From assembly GCF_010894405.1 (NCBI RefSeq), contig NZ_JAAIYA010000005.1, positions 372,001-436,000 of the forward strand: a stretch of 64,000 nucleotides of DNA. Reading direction: 5' to 3'. The position numbers and the translations under genes are program-made. The DNA comes from Pyxidicoccus caerfyrddinensis. Lineage in GTDB: Bacteria; Myxococcota; Myxococcia; Myxococcales; Myxococcaceae. The notes beneath the pieces are model-generated. The model was not told the origin of the DNA and ran no database searches. It was given only the letters and a program-made list of their open reading frames with translations. Every line of letters starts with the position of its first letter. Position 1 is the stretch's first letter. Below, piece by piece: positions 54,750 through 63,242 of the stretch.

Positions 54750-55145
54750 TCAGGGCACGTACGCGATGCAGTCGATCTCCACGCGCAGGCCGTCGTCGGG
54801 GAGCGCGGACACCTGCACGGTGGTGCGCGCGGGGCGGTGTCCGGCGAAGACGCGCTCGTAGACGGCGTTCATCCGGGGGAACTCCTTCATGTCCACGAGG
54901 AAGACGCCGCAGCGCAGGACGTGCTGGAGGCTGGAGCCGCCGGCCACGAGGATGCGCTCCAGGTTGCGCAGCACCTGCTCCGTCTGCGCTTCGATTCCCT
55001 CGGCCTGCTTGCCGGTGGCCGGGTCCCTGGCGGCCTGTCCGGAGATGAAGAGCAGCCGGTCCAGCTGCATGCCGGGCGAGTACGGGCCCGCGGGCTTGGG
55101 CAGGTTGGGGGAAACGATGGGCTGGTGCTTCGCTGATGACGTCAC
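54750..55145 (-). CDS. RidA-family enamine/imine deaminase
   Basis: A 131-residue RidA/YjgF/UK114 protein, which hydrolyses reactive enamines or imines formed by PLP enzymes. Family marks are present: PAGPYSPGMQLDRLLFISGQ, the conserved Arg in ARTTVQV and the Glu in VEIDCIAYVP. The start is a GTG with AAGGAG upstream. Divergent from the FemAB-like gene. Active residues are retained, so deaminase function is likely. Confidence 0.93.
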   Translation of the reverse strand: MTSSAKHQPIVSPNLPKPAGPYSPGMQLDRLLFISGQAARDPATGKQAEGIEAQTEQVLRNLERILVAGGSSLQHVLRCGVFLVDMKEFPRMNAVYERVFAGHRPARTTVQVSALPDDGLRVEIDCIAYVP

Positions 55146-55365
55146 GGGCTTCTCCTTGCGAAGAGAGGCCCAGGCATAGCGAAGGCGCGGGCGGGGCGCA
55201 CCTCACGTGCCACCTCCACCGCGCACTGTGCGCTCCGCTGCACACGTGCGGAGTCTCCCGGCTGCACAGTCCCAGCAAAACCGCGCACCTGGCGCACGGG
55301 TGCGGGGAGGCACGGAGGTTGCGTTGGAGGGCTCTCGTCAGCGGTCACCCTCACGGAGCCCATCC

Positions 55366-56598
55366 ATGCAAGTGGCGCGGAAGTCCTCCCCGGTAGCACG
55401 GTCTGCGCGGCACCCCGGCGCGAGCGGTCTGCACTTCGAGCTGTTCTCCACCGCCGAGGCCCTCCCCGACGCGGACTGGAGCGCGGTGGTGGACGCCGGA
55501 CACGTCTTCCTCCAGCCCACGTACCTGCGCGCCCTGGAGCGCAGCCGCCCCGAGCGCATGACGTTCTTCTACGCGCTCTTCCGCGAGCAAGGCCGCCCCG
55601 TCGCCGTCGCCAGCTTCCAGTGCGTGGACTTCGGCATGGACGGCTTCGGGCCCAACCTGCTGCCGGAGGGCATGCCGCCCGAGGAGACCCTGGGCGCGTC
55701 CTTCTTCGTGCGCGCGCAGCTCAAGCGCGTGCTGGAGCGGATGCGGGTGCGCATTCTCGTGTGCGGCAACCTCTTCGTCTGCGGGCCGCACGGCTTCGCG
55801 CACCGGCCGGAGTTGGACGCGGAGCGCGCGTGGTCCGCGCTGGCCGAGGCGGTGGACGCCCTCCAGGCGCAGGAGCGCAACCTCACCTTCGTGCTGGTGA
55901 AGGACCTGGCGCCCGAGGCGCTCGGGGCCACGCGGGCCCTGGAGCGCGCGGGGCTGGACCGCGTGCAGGTGGACCCCACCATGATGCTCACCGTGCGCCC
56001 CACGTGGCGCGGGTTCGATGACTACCTCGCGGACCTCACCACGAAGTACCGCGCCAATGCCCGCCGCTCGCGGCGCCAGCTCGCGGGAGTGGAGCGCCGC
56101 AGCCTGACGGCGGGAGAAATCGCCGACCTCGCGCCGCAGGTGGAAGCGCTGTACGGCGCCGTCCACCAGCGCTCGCGGCTGCGGCCCTCGCGCGTGAGTG
56201 CCTCCTACTTCGTGCACCTGAAGGAGTCGCTGGGCGCGGCCTTCGACTTCCTCGGCTACTTCGAGGGCGGAGAGCTGCGCGCCTTCAACTCGCGCCTGCG
56301 CGCCGGAGAAGAGTCGGAGAGCTACTACCTGGGCATTGACTACGCGCACAACGAGCGGCTCGCGCTCTACTTCAACGCGCTGCTGGACGACGTGGAGTTT
56401 GGCATCGTCACCGGCGCGAAGCGCATCCAGTTCGGGCGCACGTCGCTGGAGTGCAAAAGCGCGCTGGGCGCGGAGCCGCAGAGCCTCAACCTCTTCACCC
56501 GCCACCGCGAGCCGCTGCTGTACCCGCTGGCCCGGAGTCTCCTCCCGCTGGTGCAGCCGAAGTGGGCGGCCCGTCACCCGTTCAAGGAGCACAAATGA
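55366..56598 (+). CDS. FemAB/GNAT-like acyltransferase
   Basis: A 410-residue protein with a FemAB-like GNAT fold: WSAVVDAGHVFLQPTYLRALE, FDDYLADLTTKYRANARRSRRQL, FNSRLRAGEESESYYLGIDYAHN and IQFGRTSLECKSALGAEP. Related proteins add amino acids or acyl groups to peptidoglycan or polymers. The ATG at 55366 has GGAG upstream. Its last residues, VQPKWAARHPFKEHK, are encoded in the first unit of a tandem repeat that spans the junction with the next gene; the stop overlaps the ATG of the first micro-ORF (ATGA). Confidence 0.82.
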   Translation: MQVARKSSPVARSARHPGASGLHFELFSTAEALPDADWSAVVDAGHVFLQPTYLRALERSRPERMTFFYALFREQGRPVAVASFQCVDFGMDGFGPNLLPEGMPPEETLGASFFVRAQLKRVLERMRVRILVCGNLFVCGPHGFAHRPELDAERAWSALAEAVDALQAQERNLTFVLVKDLAPEALGATRALERAGLDRVQVDPTMMLTVRPTWRGFDDYLADLTTKYRANARRSRRQLAGVERRSLTAGEIADLAPQVEALYGAVHQRSRLRPSRVSASYFVHLKESLGAAFDFLGYFEGGELRAFNSRLRAGEESESYYLGIDYAHNERLALYFNALLDDVEFGIVTGAKRIQFGRTSLECKSALGAEPQSLNLFTRHREPLLYPLARSLLPLVQPKWAARHPFKEHK

Positions 56599-56669
56599 AG
56601 CGCCACCTGCGAGTGCTGTGGATGCAGCCGAAGTGGGCGGCCCGTCACCCCGTCAGGGAGCACCCATGA
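56595..56669 (+). CDS. Micro-ORF 1 of junction repeat (24 residues)
   Basis: Reads MKRHLRVLWMQPKWAARHPV and four more residues. Its ATG overlaps the acyltransferase stop (ATGA), with AAGGAG upstream; its stop overlaps the next ATG. Translation by coupling is plausible; function is unknown and it may be a by-product of duplication. Confidence 0.4.
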   Translation: MKRHLRVLWMQPKWAARHPVREHP

Positions 56670-56740
56670 AGCGCCACCTGCCGGTGCTGTTGATGCAGCC
56701 GAAGTGGGCGGCCCGTCACCCGTTCAAGGAGCACCCATGA
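56666..56740 (+). CDS. Micro-ORF 2 of junction repeat (24 residues)
   Basis: Starts MKRHLPVLLMQPKWAARHPF and ends KEHP. Coupled by ATGA overlaps at both ends; its ribosome site is AGGGAG. Same uncertainty as micro-ORF 1. Confidence 0.4.
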   Translation: MKRHLPVLLMQPKWAARHPFKEHP

Positions 56741-56814
56741 AGCGCCACCTGCCGGTGCTGTGGATGCAGCCGAAGTGGGCGGCTCGCTACCCCACCAGCA
56801 AGGAGCACCCATGA
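56737..56814 (+). CDS. Micro-ORF 3 of junction repeat (25 residues)
   Basis: Starts MKRHLPVLWMQPKWAARYPT and ends SKEHP. Three bases longer than its siblings (ACCAGCAAG replaces TTCAAG). AAGGAG precedes its ATG, and its stop overlaps the start of the TVP38 gene. Confidence 0.4.
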   Translation: MKRHLPVLWMQPKWAARYPTSKEHP

Positions 56815-57473
56815 AGCGCCACCTGCCGGTGCTGTTGATGGTGCTCGGACTGGTGGCGACGCTGCTCATGCTGCGGCCGCTCGCCTCGGGAGCGCTGCCG
56901 GCGCTCGACCTGGTGCGCGGCTCGGGCCCGGCGGGCACGGTCCTCTTCTGCGCGGTGTACAGCGTGTCCACGTTGTTGCTGCTGCCCACCACACCCTTCG
57001 CGCTCGTGGCGGGCGCGCTCTATGGGCCGTGGGGTGGTGGCGCGCTGTTGATGCTCCTCAGCCTCGGCGTGGACCTCGTGGCCTTCTCGCTCGCGCGCTT
57101 CGCGCGAGGCCCCTTCGAGCGCCTGCGGCAGCGCTTCCCGGGGCTCGCGCGGCTGGACGCGGCGATGAAGGACGGCGGCTTCGGCGTGGTGTGCCTGCTG
57201 CGCCTCTCCCCGCTGGCGCCCTACGGAGTGCTCAACTACGCGCTGGGACTCACGCGCGTGAGCCCGGCCTCGTTCCTCGCGGGCACGCTGGTGGGGAGCC
57301 TTCCGGCCACCGTGCTCTTCCTCGTGCTGGGGCACGGCGCGGCGGGCATGGTGCAGGGCTCGGGCGGCGCGGCGGGGCTCTGGGTGACGGTGGCCCTCAC
57401 CGCGCTGAGTGCCGTGGGCCTCACCGCGTGGGCGAAGCGCCGGCTCGCCGAGTCACCGGAGGTGACGGCCTGA
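56811..57473 (+). CDS. TVP38/TMEM64 (VTT-domain) membrane protein
   Basis: A 220-residue membrane protein with a VTT (DedA-like) domain: LLLLPTTPFALVAGALYGPWGGGALLMLLS, a re-entrant segment with FGVVCLLRLSPLAPYGVLNYALGLTRV, then GTLVGSLPATVLFLVLG. DedA/TVP38 proteins act in lipid transport or membrane potential. The start is the fourth copy of the repeated MKRHLPVL start, preceded by AAGGAGCACCC. The stop is two bases from the convergent S74 gene's stop. Confidence 0.9.
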   Translation: MKRHLPVLLMVLGLVATLLMLRPLASGALPALDLVRGSGPAGTVLFCAVYSVSTLLLLPTTPFALVAGALYGPWGGGALLMLLSLGVDLVAFSLARFARGPFERLRQRFPGLARLDAAMKDGGFGVVCLLRLSPLAPYGVLNYALGLTRVSPASFLAGTLVGSLPATVLFLVLGHGAAGMVQGSGGAAGLWVTVALTALSAVGLTAWAKRRLAESPEVTA

Positions 57474-57475
57474 AG

Positions 57476-58903
57476 TCACCGCGCGGCGGGGCGCTGCGCC
57501 TGGATGGCCGCCTCCAGCCGGGACAGTCCCTGCTTCAGCTCGGCCATTTCGGCCTTCAGGGCATCCACCTCGGCCGTCTTGGCGCGGAGCTCCTGCGTGC
57601 GCCGCTCCAACGCCTGGATGGCGGCCATGTTCACCCCGTCGATGTCGAGCAGGCCGATGCTCTTGTCGTCAGTGCCCAGGCCGAAGGCCGCGCGGAAGTC
57701 CTGCGCGACGGGGCCCACGTGACGGACGCCCTGGCTCTCGTCCTTGTAGCGCCAGCTCTGGACGGGCATGCGGGCCACCCTTGAGAGGACCTCCTCCCCG
57801 TCCACATGCTGGAAGCCCTCCTTCTGGTTCCGGTCCGACGTGCACGAGAACACGCCCGAGCCCGCGGGCAAATCACACCCCGTGGTGAGCGTGGCGTTGG
57901 TCCTCAGTCGGACTCCGCCCGCGGCGCGCAACATGAACTGGTTGTTGGCGGTGCTGGAGGCCACGGTGGTGGTCGACTCGTCCCCCCAGATGAATGCGCC
58001 GTCGAAGCCCCCCGTCGTCACCCGGTGCCCCAGGGCCATCCCGTAGTCCGAGTTCGCCGACACGCGGTACCCGATGGCCACGGCGCCCTGGCCGCTGGCG
58101 ACGTTGGTGAATCCCATGGCCACGGACGCGAAGCCGCTCGCGGTGGTGGAGGCGCCAGAGGAGAAGCCCGCCGTCCCGCTGGTGACGTTGCTGGCTCCGA
58201 AGCACACCGAGTCCGTGCCGCTCGCCGTGCACTGGTCACCGTAGGCGAAGGAGCCGTACGCGCTGGCCGTGGTCAGGTTGCCGCCCGCCCAGGAGTAGAA
58301 GCCCACGCTCGCGTCGTCCCACTGGGTGTCGGCATAGCCGGCGCGAAACGCGGCCTTGTTCGGGTACCACATGAGCCTCTGCCCCTTGCCCGTCATGGGG
58401 ATGACCCCGTAGCCCAGCTCGCCGCGCGCGAGCAGGCCACCCGCGGAGTCCACGGTGAAGAGCGGGAAGCCGTTCCAGGTGGGGGTGGTCGCGGTGTTCT
58501 CGACGCGCAGCAGGGGCACCGGTGTCTGGGCCGACGCCGCCGATTCGACGCGCAGGTCGGCCTTCGTCGTCAGCCGGCCATTCGTGGTGCCCGTCCCCGC
58601 GACGGAGAACGAGGCGTCCTGCACGGTGCTCCCGTTCTGGATGTAGCTCCCGCTGCCCGGCAGCGGCGCGCGGGCGTCATTGAGCCGCGAGTCACTGCCC
58701 TGCACGGCGGTGTTCGCTCCGCTCCCGTACTCGACGCTGAGGACGTTTCCGTCGAGCTGGAGTCCGTCCCCCACCTCCCACGGCTGGTCGGGCTCGCCCT
58801 TCGGCCCCTGCGGGCCCTGGGGGCCTTCGGGGCCCTCGGAGCCACAACCTCCCGTGCTCATGGCGATGCAGCCCAGTGTGGCCAACAGTGTTCCGACCTT
58901 CAT
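57476..58903 (-). CDS. Collagen-like, head-repeat lipoprotein with S74 chaperone domain
   Basis: A 475-residue protein with a lipoprotein signal (LGCIAMSTGGC), directly followed by a short collagen-like stretch (GPEGPQGPQGPKG). A middle part has YadA-head-like repeats (ASGFASVAMGFTNVASGQGAVAIGYRVSA). The C terminus (from about residue 355) is a peptidase S74 intramolecular chaperone with SDRNQKEGF, retaining Ser and Lys for autocleavage, and VGPVAQDF, LLDIDGVNMAAIQALE and a coiled coil. The layout is that of a trimeric fibre needing S74 for assembly, here tethered to a membrane. AGGAGA precedes the ATG. Confidence 0.88.
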   Translation of the reverse strand: MKVGTLLATLGCIAMSTGGCGSEGPEGPQGPQGPKGEPDQPWEVGDGLQLDGNVLSVEYGSGANTAVQGSDSRLNDARAPLPGSGSYIQNGSTVQDASFSVAGTGTTNGRLTTKADLRVESAASAQTPVPLLRVENTATTPTWNGFPLFTVDSAGGLLARGELGYGVIPMTGKGQRLMWYPNKAAFRAGYADTQWDDASVGFYSWAGGNLTTASAYGSFAYGDQCTASGTDSVCFGASNVTSGTAGFSSGASTTASGFASVAMGFTNVASGQGAVAIGYRVSANSDYGMALGHRVTTGGFDGAFIWGDESTTTVASSTANNQFMLRAAGGVRLRTNATLTTGCDLPAGSGVFSCTSDRNQKEGFQHVDGEEVLSRVARMPVQSWRYKDESQGVRHVGPVAQDFRAAFGLGTDDKSIGLLDIDGVNMAAIQALERRTQELRAKTAEVDALKAEMAELKQGLSRLEAAIQAQRPAAR

Positions 58904-59213
58904 GGTGGGGGTCTCCTAGGTTGCACGGCGGCGCGGGATGAACGGACAGCGCCCGAAATCTTCTCCGGAATGTGCCGGCACCCCGGCGTGGATCCATCCC
59001 GGTGCAGGGCAGGTGGTCTCCGCCACCACCCTCGCGCAGGAGCGCCTACGCGTCAGCGCTGAAGGCCGTCGGGTTTCGTGCAAACCGCCGGGGGCGCCGC
59101 GTCCGCCGGTATCGCCTGGACGACGTGCGTGCGGGCGGCGTGAGTTGACCCAGTCCCGTTCACACGGAGCGTGCAAATCCATCTTGGCCCCAGGACTTCA
59201 GAAGAGGGCTGCG
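58904..59213. other. Divergent intergenic region, S74 lipoprotein and lytic transglycosylase genes
   Basis: About 310 bases, no gene seen. The transglycosylase frame stays open through it without conserved sequence. No clear promoter boxes or repeats noticed. Confidence 0.35.
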
Positions 59214-62200
59214 ATGGACGGGCTGCGAACGGGAGCGGTGGTGTTCCTGGCATGCGCGAGCGTGCTGGGAGCGGGCCCCACGTGGGCACAGGAGGCCGTG
59301 GAGGAGACCCCGGGCGAGGTGCTCTCGGAGGAGCAGCTGGAGGCGCTGCTCGACTCTCCCACCGCGCAGCCGGACAGCGCGGAGGGGGCCACGCCCTCTT
59401 TCGGACCGGAGCAGCTCGCGCCGTACTTCGCGGAAGGCACGCTGGCGAAGGCGCGCGCGGAGTTCAACCGGGGCCGCTATCAGCGCGCGCGGGCGCTGCT
59501 CGCGCAGGAGAAGCCCACGCTGCCGGTGCGCTTCCTCCAGGCGCAGAGCGCCCTGTTGGCGAAGGACTTCACCGTCGCCGCGGACGAGTTCGCGGCGCTG
59601 GCCAACGACTACATCCCGCTCAGGGACCACTGCCTGTTCCGCGCGGCGCAGGCCAACGAGAAGGTGCGCCGGTGGGAGCTGGCCGTGGGGCAGTACCGGG
59701 GTGTGAGCCCGGGCTCGCCGCTCTACCCGGAGGCGCGCTTCAGCCTGTCGAAGGTGCTCCAGCGCCGGGGCGACGTCGCCGGGGCGCTGGCCGCGCTGCA
59801 GGAGCTCATCGACAGCCGCCAGTCGCGCGGGCCGGACGCGCTCCGGATGAAGGCGCTGCTGGCCATCTGTGATTTGGCACGAGCACAGGGGCAGTACAAC
59901 GTCGAGCACCGCGCGCTGCTGGAGGTCTGGGCCACGAGCCCGCTGTCGCGCGAGGCGCAGCGCGCCGGACAGCGGCTGAAGGGGTTGCCGCTGCCGACCA
60001 AGTGGAGGGTGCGCCGGGCCGAGGCGCTGGTGGAGCTGCACCGCAACTACTCGGGCATGGAGCTGCTGAACGGCTTGCTGCCCCACGTGCAGCTGCCCGA
60101 CGAGCTGTCGTGCCGCGCGCACCTCACCTACGGCCGGGCGCTGCGCAAGGAGCGACAGCACCGCCGGGCCATCCAGATGCTCACGCCGATGGTGGAGCAG
60201 TGCACCTCGCCGGAGCAGCGGCCGCAGGCGCTGTACGTGCTGGGCTACTCGCAGTCGGTGGTGGACCCGAAGGCGGCCATCACCACGTATGCGACGCTCG
60301 CGCGTGACTACCCGGAGCACGGGTACGCGGACGATGCGCTCTTCTTCTCGGCGTGGTTCCTCCAGCGCACGGGGGACACGGACGCGGCGATGGCGCGATA
60401 CGAGGAGACGGCGCGGCGCTACCCGTCCGGCAACTTCGCGTCCGAGGCGCTCTTCCGCGCGTTCTGGCTGCACACCCGCCGCCAGGAGACCGAGGCCGCG
60501 CTGGCCGCGCTGACGGCGGTTGAGAAGCTCCCCGAGGCGGCGCGCACGGACGAGGCACTCTGGCGCGCGAGGTACTGGCACGCGCGGATGCTGGAGGGCG
60601 AGGCCACCAAGGTGGAGGCGATGGACCGCTACGAGCACATCGCCATGGAGCGCCCCGCCGGTTGGTACGGGATGCTGGCGCGCTCGCGGCTGGCGCTGCT
60701 CGCTCCCGAGCGAGTGGCGCGTCTGCGGCCGTCGCAGGAAGGCGTAGGGGGCTCCGGCAGCGCGGGTGGGGCCGGCGAGGTGGCCGCGAGTGCCGCCAGC
60801 GCGCTCACCCGGTCCACTGCCGCTGCCGGCAGTTCGCTCGGGGCTGGAGGGCGCACGGGTTCCACCACGGTGTCCGGCACCCTGCCCGGAATCGCCGGAG
60901 TGCTCGGCGGGTCTGCCGCCGCGACTGGCACCTGGCCCGGGGCCGCCGGAGGGCTGCGCGATTCCTCCGCCGTGTCCGGCAAGCCCGGTGCGCCCGCGGG
61001 AACCATTGTCGCGGCCAGTAACGGCGGAGGGACCATCGACGTGCTCACCCGGTCCGCCGCCGAGGCTGGCAAGCCTGTCCTGTCCACGGGAGTTCTCAAC
61101 CCCGGTGGGGTCAATGCAGAGAGCCTGTCCGCGGGAAGTCTCGTCGCGGCCATCAAGCCCGGGGGGCTCGCCGGGAGCACCGCCGAGGCCGGCAGGCCCG
61201 GTGTGAACGCCGCGGGTCTCGCTGCGGCGAACCTCGCTGGGGCCATGGCCACGGTCAGCACGCAGGGTGGCGCCATCGGGTCCACGGCCACCGCCAGCCA
61301 GCAGGTCGGCATTGCCACGGTCAGCACGCCGGGTGGTGCCATCGGGTCCACGGCCACCGCCGGCAAGCAGGTCGGCATTGCCACGGTCAGCACGCCGGGT
61401 GGTGCCATCGGGTCCACGGCCACCGCCGGCAAGCAGGGCGGCACCGCCAGGACCGTCACACCCGCCGCGGCCACCGAGCCCGTCGAGCTCGGTGAGCCGG
61501 TCGAGGTCTGGCCGCTCGCCCCTGGCCCGCTCCAGCACGACGCGCGCTTCGCGGCGGGAGTGGAGCTGCTGCGGTTGGGCCTCCCCGGCGCGGTGGACGA
61601 GTTCCTCGCGGTGGATGGCCGCGTGCTGCCGGAAGCCTCGGCGCGGCTGCTGTACCAGACGGTGCTGCGCACCGGGCGCCGCAAGCTCGCGCGGCAGGTG
61701 GCGCGCTCGGCGCTGGGCCAGGAGATTCACGGTCCGCTGAGCGCCTCGTCCCGGCCCATCTGGGAGGCCACCTGGCCCCGGGCCTACCGCGCGCTCATCG
61801 AGCGCTACGCGCGTGCCTCGCGCGTGGACCCGGACCTGCTGCAAGGGCTCATCCGCGAGGAGAGTCGCTTCAATCCCCGCGCGCGCTCCTCCACGGGAGC
61901 GCTGGGACTGGCGCAGCTCATGCCGGCCACCGCGCGGCAGGTGGCGGACTCGCTGGACCTGCCCCCGGTGGGCGAGGCCGCGTTGCTCCAGCCCGCCGAC
62001 AACGTGCGCCTGGGCGCGGCGTACCTGGGCCAGCTCATCAAGCACTTCGGAGGCAATGTCGCGTATGCCGTGGCCGCCTACAACGCGGGCCCCGGAGCGG
62101 TGGAGCGCTGGCGCCACGCGCTGCCCCGGGCGGAGCTGGACGAGTGGGTGGAGCACATCGCCTTCGAGGAGACGCGCGGCTACGTGAAGAAGGTGCTCGG

Positions 62201-62285
62201 CAGTTACAGCGCCTACAAGCTCCTCTACGGCAACGAGCCCGCCATCCTGCGCAACCTCCGCGTGGACGACGTCAGCGTGAGGTAG
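59214..62285 (+). CDS. SLT-type lytic transglycosylase with TPR region and repetitive insert
   Basis: A 1023-residue exported protein (signal peptide ending near PTWAQ). Residues 60-500 form a TPR/superhelical region as in Slt70. Residues 510-755 are a low-complexity insert rich in Gly, Ala, Ser and Thr with three 22-residue repeats. The C-terminal SLT domain (about 860-1000) has the catalytic Glu in REESRFNPRARSSTGALGLAQLMPATA and AYNAGPGAVERW. It would cleave peptidoglycan to 1,6-anhydro ends. GAGGG precedes the ATG. Convergent with the SDR gene across a hairpin. Confidence 0.93.
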   Translation: MDGLRTGAVVFLACASVLGAGPTWAQEAVEETPGEVLSEEQLEALLDSPTAQPDSAEGATPSFGPEQLAPYFAEGTLAKARAEFNRGRYQRARALLAQEKPTLPVRFLQAQSALLAKDFTVAADEFAALANDYIPLRDHCLFRAAQANEKVRRWELAVGQYRGVSPGSPLYPEARFSLSKVLQRRGDVAGALAALQELIDSRQSRGPDALRMKALLAICDLARAQGQYNVEHRALLEVWATSPLSREAQRAGQRLKGLPLPTKWRVRRAEALVELHRNYSGMELLNGLLPHVQLPDELSCRAHLTYGRALRKERQHRRAIQMLTPMVEQCTSPEQRPQALYVLGYSQSVVDPKAAITTYATLARDYPEHGYADDALFFSAWFLQRTGDTDAAMARYEETARRYPSGNFASEALFRAFWLHTRRQETEAALAALTAVEKLPEAARTDEALWRARYWHARMLEGEATKVEAMDRYEHIAMERPAGWYGMLARSRLALLAPERVARLRPSQEGVGGSGSAGGAGEVAASAASALTRSTAAAGSSLGAGGRTGSTTVSGTLPGIAGVLGGSAAATGTWPGAAGGLRDSSAVSGKPGAPAGTIVAASNGGGTIDVLTRSAAEAGKPVLSTGVLNPGGVNAESLSAGSLVAAIKPGGLAGSTAEAGRPGVNAAGLAAANLAGAMATVSTQGGAIGSTATASQQVGIATVSTPGGAIGSTATAGKQVGIATVSTPGGAIGSTATAGKQGGTARTVTPAAATEPVELGEPVEVWPLAPGPLQHDARFAAGVELLRLGLPGAVDEFLAVDGRVLPEASARLLYQTVLRTGRRKLARQVARSALGQEIHGPLSASSRPIWEATWPRAYRALIERYARASRVDPDLLQGLIREESRFNPRARSSTGALGLAQLMPATARQVADSLDLPPVGEAALLQPADNVRLGAAYLGQLIKHFGGNVAYAVAAYNAGPGAVERWRHALPRAELDEWVEHIAFEETRGYVKKVLGSYSAYKLLYGNEPAILRNLRVDDVSVR
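61248..61445 (+). repeat. 66-bp in-frame tandem repeat in the transglycosylase gene
   Basis: GCCACGGTCAGCACG begins units at 61248, 61314 and 61380, each of 66 bp (22 residues, with ATVSTPGGAIGSTATAGKQ). The last two are nearly identical. Confidence 0.9.
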
Positions 62286-62306
62286 CGGCCGTCAGCAGTA
62301 CCTGTT

Positions 62307-62337
62307 CGCGAGGCCCGCCCGTCGAGCGGGCCCCGCG
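62307..62337. terminator. Bidirectional terminator-like hairpin
   Basis: CGCG-A-GGCCCGC (62307-62318) pairs with GCGGGCC-C-CGCG (62326-62337) around a 7-base loop, between convergent stops at 62285 and 62351. Confidence 0.6.
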
Positions 62338-62350
62338 AGGGGACGGCGCG

Positions 62351-63097
62351 TTAGAAGTTGAGGCCGCCGTCCACGTCGATGGTGCGGCCGTTGAAGTAGT
62401 CGCACTCGATGATGAACTTCACGGCCAGCCAGATGTCCTCGGGCAGGCCGATGCGGCCCACGGGGATGTTGGACACCAGGGCGTCACGGGCCTTCTGATT
62501 CATTCCCTGCGTCATCGGCGTCTCAATCATGCCCGGGGCCACGGAGCCCACGCGGATGCCGAAGGGCGCGAACTCGCGCGACCAGGTGACGGTGTTGGCG
62601 GCCAGCGCGGCCTTCGCGGACACGTAGTTGGACTGGCCGCGGTTGCCGTGCCGGGCGATGGACGACATGTTGACGACGACGCCGCCCTTGGTGTCCGTCT
62701 CCGCCATCTTCGTCACCACCTCGCGCACCATCAGGGTGGCGCCGGTGAGGTTGACGCCGATGACGGCATTCCAGTCCGCGGTGGACAGCTTCTTCACCTG
62801 GCCCGTGGTCCGGTCCTTCTTCACCAGCAGTGCGTCGCGGAGGATGCCCGCGTTGTTGATGAGGCCGTTGAGGCCGCCCATGGCCCCGTGCGCCCAGGCG
62901 ACGAAGGAGACGATGTCGTCCTCGGAGGACACGTCCAGCTTGCGGCGGTGGATGCCGGCGGGCAGCGCGGCGAGCCGCTCCTCGTTGACGTCACCCACCG
63001 CCACCTGGGCGCCGGCCTCCTGGAGCCGCTGCGCGAAGTGCGCACCCATGCCCTGGGCGCCGCCCGTGACGATGATCTTGAGGTCCTTGAGCTGCAT
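62351..63097 (-). CDS. Short-chain dehydrogenase/reductase (FabG-like)
   Basis: A 248-residue SDR. The cofactor motif TGGAQGMG near residue 11, NNAG, the catalytic NMSS...YVSAK (Ser-Tyr-Lys) and PGMIETPMT are all present; the acidic residue in VAVGDVNEER suggests NAD preference. A role in fatty acid, polyhydroxybutyrate or polyketide chemistry is possible. ATG at 63097 has GGAGAGAG upstream. A 23-bp dyad centred on 63218 may be its operator. Confidence 0.92.
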   Translation of the reverse strand: MQLKDLKIIVTGGAQGMGAHFAQRLQEAGAQVAVGDVNEERLAALPAGIHRRKLDVSSEDDIVSFVAWAHGAMGGLNGLINNAGILRDALLVKKDRTTGQVKKLSTADWNAVIGVNLTGATLMVREVVTKMAETDTKGGVVVNMSSIARHGNRGQSNYVSAKAALAANTVTWSREFAPFGIRVGSVAPGMIETPMTQGMNQKARDALVSNIPVGRIGLPEDIWLAVKFIIECDYFNGRTIDVDGGLNF

Positions 63098-63206
63098 GTG
63101 TCTCTCTCCGGAGTAGGGCGGCGCGAAGCCCCGGGGGAGCCAGCGCCACCTGGAAAAGTGGGCGCAGGCTACGCAACCCCGGCCGCGCTGGCCAGCGGCG
63201 AGAGAA

Positions 63207-63229
63207 TTGAAAACTGAATCAGCCTTCAA
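63207..63229. promoter_or_regulatory. 23-bp operator-like dyad upstream of the SDR gene
   Basis: Arms TTGAA (63207-63211) and TTCAA (63225-63229) share a centre at 63218 with the inner palindrome CTGAATCAG (63214-63222); nine of eleven base pairs match. It is in an AT-rich patch 110-132 bases before the SDR start, and resembles sites of TetR or FadR-type regulators. Confidence 0.5.
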
Positions 63230-63242
63230 CTTCACTGAATGC

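Larger units (their letters stand above)
56575..56814 (+). repeat. 71/74-bp tandem duplication of a gene junction
   Basis: The junction between the FemAB-like and TVP38 genes is present in tandem: the start-type sequence ATGAAGCGCCACCTG occurs at 56595, 56666, 56737 and 56811 (periods 71, 71, 74). Each unit joins the first ten codons of the membrane-protein gene (MKRHL-VL-M) to the last codons of the acyltransferase gene (QPKWAARHP...EH). Period 71 shifts the frame each time. Confidence 0.95.

Noticed and set aside
57476..58903. Prophage tail-fibre gene
   Set aside because: The S74 domain is phage-like, but there is a lipobox and no phage structural, lysis or integrase gene in the neighbourhood.
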